From contig JADGCE010000016.1 in the NCBI GenBank assembly GCA_015229095.1, forward strand, positions 1-30,095: a stretch of DNA of 30,095 nucleotides, given 5' to 3'. Source of the DNA: Magnetococcales bacterium (GTDB lineage: Bacteria > Pseudomonadota > Magnetococcia > Magnetococcales > Magnetaquicoccaceae). Below, in pieces: positions 1 to 7,065 of the stretch. Position 1 is the stretch's first letter; the number at the start of each line of letters is the position of its first letter. The translations under genes were made by a program, and so were the position numbers. The notes under the pieces are model-generated. The model was given only the letters and a program-made list of their open reading frames with translations, had not been told where the DNA came from and did not search any database.

Positions 1-432
1 GCCAACCGTAATCTTGACAGGATGGTGCAATTCGTGGATGATCCCCGCCTGGGGCCGTTTGGAACAGGATGAACTTGTTAAAGAAACTTATCTTTCTCCC
101 CTGAGTCGATGTGGGGAGCGGTTGGCCGGTCGCCATCGTCAGCGGGTCGACCCCACGTCACCCCACCAGCTCCCGACAGGGAAGCGGATGCAGCAACTGT
201 CAATAACATGGCGTGGAGGGTGCGCCGGGTGCGGTCTTTGGATGGTTGTACGTGCTTTTTCAGAGGGTTGAATGGGAAAGAGACAAGTTGGCAATAGATT
301 TGCTTTGCGTCGAAGCAACAGAAAACAAAACACCGTCTCGCGTTCCTGTGGAGCGTCAGGCCAGGAAGGGCGTTTTTTGGATCGGTCGTGCTTCGTGTCA
401 ACTTGAAATCGTCATAGTGGGAATAACACGCA
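1..432. other. leader region with no convincing gene
   Basis: The stretch before the carboxypeptidase gene has short open frames on both strands, but none has a recognisable product, a good ribosome binding site or a consistent codon pattern. I see no tRNA or rRNA. The only signal is a promoter-like pair near the left edge, listed separately. The last 100 bases probably hold the upstream region of the carboxypeptidase gene. Confidence 0.5.
14..42 (+). promoter_or_regulatory. sigma-70-like promoter at left edge
   Basis: A perfect TTGACA (14-19) is followed after 17 bases by GATGAT (37-42), four of six matches to the -10 consensus. It points toward the carboxypeptidase gene, but would leave a leader of almost 400 bases, so its target is uncertain. 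Confidence 0.3.
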
Positions 433-1548
433 ATGCTTCTATCCTGTCGCAGAATTGGCATCTTCACAACATTCCTGATTGGCCTGCTATTGACAGGGGC
501 GTTCAGTATCTCCTCCGCAGAGGCGGCTTCCAAGGTACACCGATCTTCCCATAAAGCCCACTATAAAAGCTCAAAACAGTTAAAAAACAGGCCTGTTGCC
601 AATGCCTACAGCAGGGGCATGAAAAGCAGCAAGCGGCTGCGGTCTGGCGCGCTGAAACAGGCCAAACGCTATCCTCCCGCCGTGGATTCCAGTGCCGCTT
701 ATGCCGATCTGGTGATGGATGCCAAAACCGGTCGCATCCTGCACGCCACCCATCCGGATGAGCTGCGGCATCCCGCCTCCCTCACCAAAATGATGACTCT
801 CTACCTGGCCTTTCAGGCATTGAAGAGCGGGCAGTTGCGTCTGGACCAACAGCTGCCCATCTCCCAAAATGCCGCCAGCCAGGCGCCTTCCAAGCTGGGA
901 CTGCGGGCGGGTCAGCAGATTCGGGTCGAGGATGCCCTGTTGGGGCTGGTGACCAAATCGGCCAATGATGCCACGGTCGTGGTGGCGGAGGCTCTGGGGG
1001 GGAGTGAGGAGCAGTTTGCCCGCATAATGACCAAAAAAGCCCGTTCCATGGGCATGAGCCGCACGGTCTTTCGCAATCCCTCCGGTCTGCCCGATCCTGA
1101 GCAGGTGACAACAGCGCGTGATATGGCCATCCTGGGCTATGCCCTGGTCTATCATTATCCCCAGTACTATCCCTATTTCAGCCGCGAGGGATTCACCTAT
1201 GCCGGCGTGCATCACAACAACCATAACCATTTGATGAGCCGCTATCAGGGGATGGATGGCATCAAGACCGGCTATATCCGCGCCTCTGGCTTCAATCTGG
1301 TGGCCTCGACGGTGCGGGGGTCGACACGGCTGATCGGGGTGGTTTTTGGGGGACGTTCTGCGGTTGCCCGGGATAACAAAATGGCGGCCTTGCTCGACCA
1401 GGCCTTTGCCGGTTTGCGGAGTGGCCAAGCCGCCCTCCGTGTCGCCTCTCTGGATGTGGAGCAGCCTGATTATGTCTCCGTGCCGGCCGGTCTGCCCGCC
1501 GACCTGCCTGCGCAGCATCTGGCGGCTGCGTCGCGGGAGGAGTTTTAA
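433..1548 (+). CDS. D-alanyl-D-alanine carboxypeptidase (peptidase S11, PBP5/6-like)
   Basis: A 371-residue exported serine peptidase of the S11 family, which trims the terminal D-Ala from peptidoglycan pentapeptides in the periplasm. The N-terminus is a signal peptide (hydrophobic residues about 9-24, probable cleavage after AEA), followed by a basic Ser/Lys/His-rich stretch of about 50 residues. All three active-site motifs are visible: SLTK (Ser116, Lys119), SAN (Ser176-Asn178) and KTG (Lys278-Gly280). The C-terminus is short and lacks a clear amphipathic anchor, so it may be soluble or only loosely membrane-bound. The ATG at 433 is chosen because the signal peptide follows directly; the ribosome binding site is weak. 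It is followed 42 bases later by a diguanylate cyclase gene on the same strand. The family is secure; the specific paralogue (dacA, dacC or similar) cannot be assigned. Confidence 0.93.
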   Translation: MLLSCRRIGIFTTFLIGLLLTGAFSISSAEAASKVHRSSHKAHYKSSKQLKNRPVANAYSRGMKSSKRLRSGALKQAKRYPPAVDSSAAYADLVMDAKTGRILHATHPDELRHPASLTKMMTLYLAFQALKSGQLRLDQQLPISQNAASQAPSKLGLRAGQQIRVEDALLGLVTKSANDATVVVAEALGGSEEQFARIMTKKARSMGMSRTVFRNPSGLPDPEQVTTARDMAILGYALVYHYPQYYPYFSREGFTYAGVHHNNHNHLMSRYQGMDGIKTGYIRASGFNLVASTVRGSTRLIGVVFGGRSAVARDNKMAALLDQAFAGLRSGQAALRVASLDVEQPDYVSVPAGLPADLPAQHLAAASREEF

Positions 1549-1590
1549 CCTCGTGCCCTGCGGGTTTTCTCTGCCAAAAGGATAAGGAAT

Positions 1591-2760
1591 GTGTCTTCTC
1601 TCCATCCCTCTTTACCGCCCGTCGACATGGGCAGCCTCGCAGAGGCAGAGAAAAGGGCTGAGCGGGCACTGACCAACAGAATCGCTGTCAGCGCGCTGTT
1701 GGAAACCAGTCTGGAGCTGCTGCCCCTCGACAGGCATGTCGAGGTCATCCTGGAGATTATTTTGACGGTCCCCTGGTTTGCCGGCTTGCGCCAGGGGGCG
1801 CTGTTCGTACTGGATGAATTGACCCAGACGTTGCGGTTGGTGGGTCACAAGGATTTGCCTGTGGCACTGGTTGGCCTCTGTACCGAGGTTCCCCTGGGTC
1901 ACTGTCTGTGCGGCCAGGCCGGGGCGTCCCATGCCCTGGTCTTTGCCGACCATGTGACCACGGAGCACGCCACCCGTTGCGACGATATGCCTCCCCATGG
2001 TCACTATTGTGTCCCGATCGTCAACAAGTCCCGATTGCTGGGGGTCTTGTGCCTGTACCTCCCCTCTGGTCACCAGCGCACCGACGACGAGGAGGCGCTG
2101 TTGGCCACCATTGCCAACACCCTGGCCCTCATTCTTGAGCATAGACGCACAGAGTCTGAACTGCGCAAAGCGGAAGAGCGGCTGCGCTTCATGGCCTATC
2201 ATGATCCCCTGACCGGCTTGCGCAATCGTCAATTTTTTGATATCGCCTTCGGTAAACTGTTTACCTCCCTGCAAAAAATCGGTCGCCGTCAGCATGAGCA
2301 TCCGTTTCAGGGGGCCTTTTTGGCCCTGTTGGATATCGATCACTTTAAAAAGGTCAACGATACCTACGGCCATCTGATGGGTGACGAGGTGCTGGTGCTG
2401 TTTGCCCGGATCATGACCGAGTGCTTTCGGGACAAGGATACCACCTTTCGCTTTGGCGGCGAGGAGTTTGTGGTGCTTTTGCACGATATCTCCCCGGCGA
2501 TGGCGGAGGTTGCCTTGAACCGCTTCCGCATTGCCGTTGCCTCCTATACCTTCTCCCAGGTGGGACAGGTGACCGTCAGTATTGGTGCCGTGCAGGTCGA
2601 AGCGGGAGAACTGGCGGGCACCCTGATCGAAAAGGCCGACCAGGCACTCTACTATTCCAAAAGCAATGGGCGCAACCAGGTCAGTCTCCACCATCTGCTG
2701 GTAGCCGCCGGTCATCTGCAGGTTGTCAACCATGAACCGGAGGAGGTGGACCTGTGGTAG
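1591..2760 (+). CDS. GAF-GGDEF diguanylate cyclase
   Basis: A 389-residue cytoplasmic protein predicted to make cyclic di-GMP from two GTP. Residues about 20-180 resemble a GAF sensor domain, including a Cys/His-rich stretch around residues 104-135 that could bind a cofactor or ligand. A short coiled linker (about 183-200) leads to a GGDEF domain whose signature is GGEEF with flanking RF, an active form. An RxxD inhibitory site (RDKD) lies five residues before the signature, so product inhibition is expected. The start is GTG at 1591, preceded by AAGGA at good spacing; an in-frame ATG 36 bases later is an alternative. It has no membrane segment. It ends 20 bases before the stop of the converging M50-like gene. 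What the GAF domain senses is unknown. Confidence 0.93.
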   Translation: MSSLHPSLPPVDMGSLAEAEKRAERALTNRIAVSALLETSLELLPLDRHVEVILEIILTVPWFAGLRQGALFVLDELTQTLRLVGHKDLPVALVGLCTEVPLGHCLCGQAGASHALVFADHVTTEHATRCDDMPPHGHYCVPIVNKSRLLGVLCLYLPSGHQRTDDEEALLATIANTLALILEHRRTESELRKAEERLRFMAYHDPLTGLRNRQFFDIAFGKLFTSLQKIGRRQHEHPFQGAFLALLDIDHFKKVNDTYGHLMGDEVLVLFARIMTECFRDKDTTFRFGGEEFVVLLHDISPAMAEVALNRFRIAVASYTFSQVGQVTVSIGAVQVEAGELAGTLIEKADQALYYSKSNGRNQVSLHHLLVAAGHLQVVNHEPEEVDLW

Positions 2761-2780
2761 CCCGGGGGTTGACTTTTCCT

Positions 2781-4925
2781 TCAGAAACCGCTCTCCCGCC
2801 GATAGATCTCCTGGGCGCTTTGCCACCACTGGGATAGCAGGCTGACCGGAGTGGCCTGGATGCGCAGGGTTCCCGGCAGGATCTGCGCCACCGGCAGTTC
2901 GGAGAGCGTGGCAGGCTCCAGTGCCAGATCGATCCGATAATAGCTTCCTTCCAACAGAAGCTTGCCCTCTTTGGAAGCTCGCACGGGCAGATTGCCGCCA
3001 TGCAGGGAGGCCAGGTAGGGGCTTGGCAAGGTATGGGTCGGGTTTGGATCCATCCGGATGAGGCGACCGGGCAGTGGCTTTTTGTCGGGTTGCGCGGGAT
3101 AAAACCAGCCGTGCGCTCCCAGGGCAATGCGCTCCCTCTCTCGGGCGGCCACATATCCTTTGACCAGGGGGGGGCCGCCCACCACTGTCAGCAACGCCTC
3201 TTCCTTGCCAACCCAGTCGCCGACCTGGAGATCCCGGGCCAACTCTACGACCCTGCCGCTCCAGGGGGCGACGATGCGCAATCTGTTTTGCTCATCGCGC
3301 AGGCTGTGCAGGGTGGCCTGGGCAGCGGCGAGATCCTGCTGCGAAACCGGTTCCACTGTGCCGGCCTCACGTTCCAAACCTTGCATCGCCAGTTGCCAGC
3401 GCAGCAGAACAATCTGCCGCTCTGTTTTGTCCAGCCGGTGGTTCAGATCGGGATCCTCCAGTTCCAGCAGCAGGGCCCCTTTTTCCACGGATTGTTGGTT
3501 TTCCACCCACTGTTGGCGTACCTGGGCGGCCGCCGGGGCATACAGCACCATCTGATGGGTGGCCTCCAGGAGGGCTTCGGCCTCGACCGCCCGCCAATCC
3601 CAGGGGAGTGCCAGCCAGGCCATGCCCACGCTCCACAGCAGGGTGGTGCGCATGAGCTGCCTGTTCCAGGCAAATTTTTGTCGCCATTGCAACCATGTCA
3701 TGATTTCCTGCCCCATGGGTCTCAGAATAAACCAGCCCAGCTCCACCCCCAGCAGTAGCAGCCCCAGCACCTTGAACACCTGTTGATAAACCAACAGGGC
3801 AATCCCCACATAGAGCAGCAGTCGGTAGCACCAGGTGCTCCAGGCGAAGCAGACCAGAAAACGCCGCATGCCTGGGGTGAACGGTTCTGGTGCGGCCACT
3901 CCCCAACCAAACAACCACTCCCGCAGCTGCCAGCGGCCCAATCGGAAGGCCCGTTGCTGCAGGTCGGCCACTTCCAGGGCATCGGAAAGCAAAAAATAGC
4001 CGTCGAAACGCAGCAACGGGTTCAGGTTGACCATCAGGGTCAGCAGCCAACCGCTGCTGGCCAACAAAAAGGCTGCACTCCGCAGCGGCCCATCCTCCAG
4101 GAAACTCCAGGCCAGGGAGGCAAAGGCGGCCAGGGCGAGTTCTGCCCCCATCCCCGCCCCTCCCACCAGCAGACGCTGGTGGCGGCTGGCCAGTTTCCAG
4201 GTTTCGCTGGTTTCTGTATAGAGCCGGGGCCACAGGAGTATCCACAGAATGCCCATGCTGGAGACCCGGCAACCATATCGTGTGGCGGCATAGGCGTGGC
4301 CCAGTTCGTGGACCACCTTGCTCAACAGGAGGGTTGCGGAATAGTATAGTACGCCGGAAACGTTAAAAAAATGTAAAAAAGTACCGGTAAAGCTCTCCCA
4401 TTGTCTGAGGATCATCAACAGACCGATGCCGGCCACCAGCAGCACCAGTGCGACAAACCAGCCGCTGAAGAGCTCTTGGAACAGGGGCAGGGTGCGCTGC
4501 AAAAAGGGCTCCGGGTGCCAGAGGTGCATGCGCAGGGAGAGATAGTTGTGCAGCAGCCAGCGGAGGCGGCTGCCCTGGCTGTTTTGTTGGATGTGCAGAA
4601 AGCGGCTGCGGTCGGTTGCCACGGGGGTCAACAGGTGGCTGTGGCGGAGATGGTTGACAAAATGGTTGACATCGGCTGCCGTGGGTTGCCAAGTGGTTTC
4701 GGCGGCAATCGAGTCGGCGATCCGGTCGGGGTTGGCCAGAGACCAACGGGTGAGGATCTCCATCTCCTGCCAGCCCAGCCGGAAAAAGCGGTTGCTGAGT
4801 GGGTCGTGCAGTGTCCAGGTGGGAGAGCCATCGGCAGCCTGGGGTCCGTTCGAGAGGGAGAGCTCTTCCCGCAGGGGGGGGAGCCCTGCTCCCTGGGAGA
4901 GGGGGGTGATCACAACCCCAGCCAC
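2781..4925 (-). CDS. M50 (site-2 protease-like) membrane protein fused to HlyD-like adaptor arm
   Basis: A 714-residue polytopic membrane protein and the last gene of the export operon. Residues about 25-105 look like a PqqD-type winged-helix domain. A multi-helix M50 core follows, with the zinc motif HELGH (His206, Glu207, His210) and a second motif around NPLLRFDG (Asp308), so the catalytic residues appear intact. After a final membrane helix near residue 435, the C-terminus has a lipoyl-like/beta-barrel arm typical of HlyD adaptors. It should therefore sit in the inner membrane with the arm in the periplasm. It overlaps the upstream adaptor gene by 16 bases; an in-frame GTG at 4913 would give a 4-base GTGA overlap and may be the true start. 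M50 proteins of this layout accompany peptide or protein export loci; whether it cleaves a substrate or acts as the translocator is inference. Confidence 0.88.
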   Translation of the reverse strand: MAGVVITPLSQGAGLPPLREELSLSNGPQAADGSPTWTLHDPLSNRFFRLGWQEMEILTRWSLANPDRIADSIAAETTWQPTAADVNHFVNHLRHSHLLTPVATDRSRFLHIQQNSQGSRLRWLLHNYLSLRMHLWHPEPFLQRTLPLFQELFSGWFVALVLLVAGIGLLMILRQWESFTGTFLHFFNVSGVLYYSATLLLSKVVHELGHAYAATRYGCRVSSMGILWILLWPRLYTETSETWKLASRHQRLLVGGAGMGAELALAAFASLAWSFLEDGPLRSAAFLLASSGWLLTLMVNLNPLLRFDGYFLLSDALEVADLQQRAFRLGRWQLREWLFGWGVAAPEPFTPGMRRFLVCFAWSTWCYRLLLYVGIALLVYQQVFKVLGLLLLGVELGWFILRPMGQEIMTWLQWRQKFAWNRQLMRTTLLWSVGMAWLALPWDWRAVEAEALLEATHQMVLYAPAAAQVRQQWVENQQSVEKGALLLELEDPDLNHRLDKTERQIVLLRWQLAMQGLEREAGTVEPVSQQDLAAAQATLHSLRDEQNRLRIVAPWSGRVVELARDLQVGDWVGKEEALLTVVGGPPLVKGYVAARERERIALGAHGWFYPAQPDKKPLPGRLIRMDPNPTHTLPSPYLASLHGGNLPVRASKEGKLLLEGSYYRIDLALEPATLSELPVAQILPGTLRIQATPVSLLSQWWQSAQEIYRRESGF

Positions 4926-6301
4926 TGCCTGGCCGTTGCCAGGGGGCGGCGGAACAGGTAGTACAAGAGGGAGACCTCTTCCGCAAAAATTTTGGCGGTG
5001 CCCCTTCCCCCCAGGCGGGGGAGGGTTTGCCCGTCGGTAAAAGAGGCCAGCAGGGTATAGGAGAGCACCCCTTCCGGGCTCAACTCGGCTCGATAACTGG
5101 CATAGCGCAGACGGGCGGAGAGGGTATGGCGGCCATCGCCGGCCGGGAACAGCGTGACAGGGCTGCCGGGCTGCCAGACGATGGCATCGGCGACCGGCAG
5201 CTGGATCTCCAGCTCCACCTGCTGGGGATTGGCCAGCATCAGCAGCCGTTCACCTACCTTGACCGGTTTGCCTATCCAGTCGGTTTCATCGCTGAATACC
5301 GCGACCCCGTCCCTGGGGGCCACCACCACCACCCGCTCCAGTTGATGGCGGATATGGGCCAATTCTGCCTCCTGTTGCTGGACGCGGCCCAGCAACAGGG
5401 CTAGTCTGGCCTTGCTGCGGGGATCCTGCAGGGCCGACTGTACACCATGGCGGTGCTCCGCCTGGGCCACTTCCCACTCTTTGAGGGCGATCTCCAGGCG
5501 ATTGCGCAGTGCGCGGGTATCCAGGCTGAGCAGGGTTTGCCCGCTGGTGACGCTCTGGTTGGGCAGGACAAAAAATTCATCCACGACGCCATCCATGGGA
5601 GCCCGCAGCACCGCAGGTTTGACCGCCACCACTTCGGCGGGTGCCAGTACCGATTGTTGCACCGGCATGGCCAACACACCCACAGTCAGGGGTATCCAGA
5701 GCAGGGAGAGCCAGGGGGGACGAGTGGTCCACAGACGTTGCCACAGGGGGCGACGCAGGCGCAGATTCCACCAGATGGGGGCCAGGCCGAGACCCAGATG
5801 GGTCAGCAGCTGTTGTTCTGCGGTGGACCAGGGCTGCGTGCGGACCAGAAAGAGTCCCCCTGCCAGCAGGGGCGCCCTCCCCTCCCCCTCCAGGGCGGGC
5901 AGTGTGAGGGGCAACCATAGCCCCTGTTCCGGCAACCACTCCTGCCAGGCGCGGCCCAATGCAGGGGGAAGATCTTTCTGGCGCAGCAGACGCACCCCCT
6001 GGTCGGACTGACTGGCCAGATGGCCCAGCACAGCCGCCAGCCATTGAATGTAGGGTGCCTCCGGGTCCACCACCGGCAGGCCGGAGAGGCTATGGATGCG
6101 CCCCCGGCGGGGGTCGAGCGCTTCCCACAGGGCGGCTTGCTGATATTCGACCAGAAAGCGCGTCTCGTTGACGGCTGTAAAACCCAGTGCCGCCGACGTG
6201 TTGACAGTGGCAAGGCGTTGCTGGAGATGGAGCAGAGCCGCAACGGTGGGAGGCAAGGGCGAGGTGGTTGGGGGTGGGAGGGGCATGGATAGGGGGATCA
6301 C
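4910..6301 (-). CDS. membrane-anchored HlyD-family adaptor with N-terminal cytoplasmic domain
   Basis: A 463-residue protein. The first roughly 190 residues are probably cytoplasmic and resemble a divergent GAF-like fold, although I see no ligand motif. One membrane helix lies around residues 195-215. The periplasmic part has the two halves of a lipoyl-like domain (around 225-260 and 320-350) separated by a helical hairpin, then a beta-barrel domain, as in HlyD/RND adaptors. Such proteins bridge inner-membrane transporters to TolC-like outer-membrane channels. The GTG start at 6301 overlaps the stop of the preceding adaptor gene (GTGA, 4 bases); an ATG five codons in is the alternative. The 3' end overlaps the M50-like gene, indicating translational coupling. 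The added cytoplasmic domain is unusual for an adaptor and might recognise cargo or regulate the pump. Confidence 0.85.
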   Translation of the reverse strand: MIPLSMPLPPPTTSPLPPTVAALLHLQQRLATVNTSAALGFTAVNETRFLVEYQQAALWEALDPRRGRIHSLSGLPVVDPEAPYIQWLAAVLGHLASQSDQGVRLLRQKDLPPALGRAWQEWLPEQGLWLPLTLPALEGEGRAPLLAGGLFLVRTQPWSTAEQQLLTHLGLGLAPIWWNLRLRRPLWQRLWTTRPPWLSLLWIPLTVGVLAMPVQQSVLAPAEVVAVKPAVLRAPMDGVVDEFFVLPNQSVTSGQTLLSLDTRALRNRLEIALKEWEVAQAEHRHGVQSALQDPRSKARLALLLGRVQQQEAELAHIRHQLERVVVVAPRDGVAVFSDETDWIGKPVKVGERLLMLANPQQVELEIQLPVADAIVWQPGSPVTLFPAGDGRHTLSARLRYASYRAELSPEGVLSYTLLASFTDGQTLPRLGGRGTAKIFAEEVSLLYYLFRRPLATARQWLGL

Positions 6302-7065
6302 CGGCTGAAATTGAGCAAAACCTGGCCACTCATGCCAGGACTCAACTCCGGGAAGGTGCCGACGATGGCGCCGGTCATTTTTACCAACTGGTTGACGGCA
6401 TCGATTTTGGCTCCAAAGGCGAGAATTTTGGCCGGATAGCTTTTACCCGTCTCATCCACCCGCAACAAAAAGCGATCATCCTTGTGATAGTGTTGCATCC
6501 AGCGGGAGGGTATATGGACCACCAACTCCAGGGTGCTGGGGTTGTGAATCTCCATCACGACCTGCCCCGGCTTGACATACTGGTGCTCCTGCACCTCCAA
6601 ACGGACGACTTGGCCGGGAAAGGGGGCGAGCAGTTCGCAACCTTTCAATTCGGCACGGATGATCGCCAACTCTGCCTGTGCCTTGGCCGTTTCGGCTTTG
6701 GCGTTGGTCAATTCCAGTTTGCTGGTGACATTCAAACGGTCCAGCCGTCCCAGCAAGGCAGCCTTGTCTGTTTCGGCCTGGACGATGGCCTGGGCGCGTT
6801 CCAGTTTGGCCTGTTGCACGGTGCAGTCAAACAGGCCGAGCCGCTCTCCCGCTTTGAAAAAGGCACCCTCCCGGAAAGGCAACTGCAGCAGTCGTGCACC
6901 GATTTCACTGGAGAGGGTGGTAAACTGTTTGGCCAGCAATTCGGCCCGCAGTTCCGGTTCTTGACGGCTCATGCCATCGGGCGGGGGGGCCAGTTTTTCT
7001 TCGGATATCGCCATGGCAGGCAGAGCAAGTGCCAACAGCAAAAGCCAGCCGGTCGGCCTTTTCAT
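6298..7065 (-). CDS. small periplasmic HlyD/RND-type adaptor subunit
   Basis: A 255-residue exported protein with a classic signal peptide (Lys-Arg, then a Leu/Ala-rich core, ending near AMA at residue 19). It contains a lipoyl-like half-motif around residues 45-75, a helical hairpin rich in Ala/Lys/Glu around 80-135, the second lipoyl half, and a beta-barrel domain. It is short for this family, with a single compact hairpin. The frame stays open further upstream, but the ATG at 7065 is preferred: it follows a GGGAGAGG ribosome binding site, starts the signal peptide, and overlaps the stop of the TolC-like gene as TGATG. It is predicted to connect the inner-membrane components to the TolC-like lipoprotein. 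Two adaptors plus a third adaptor-like arm on the M50 protein is an unusual number for one operon. Confidence 0.88.
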   Translation of the reverse strand: MKRPTGWLLLLALALPAMAISEEKLAPPPDGMSRQEPELRAELLAKQFTTLSSEIGARLLQLPFREGAFFKAGERLGLFDCTVQQAKLERAQAIVQAETDKAALLGRLDRLNVTSKLELTNAKAETAKAQAELAIIRAELKGCELLAPFPGQVVRLEVQEHQYVKPGQVVMEIHNPSTLELVVHIPSRWMQHYHKDDRFLLRVDETGKSYPAKILAFGAKIDAVNQLVKMTGAIVGTFPELSPGMSGQVLLNFSR

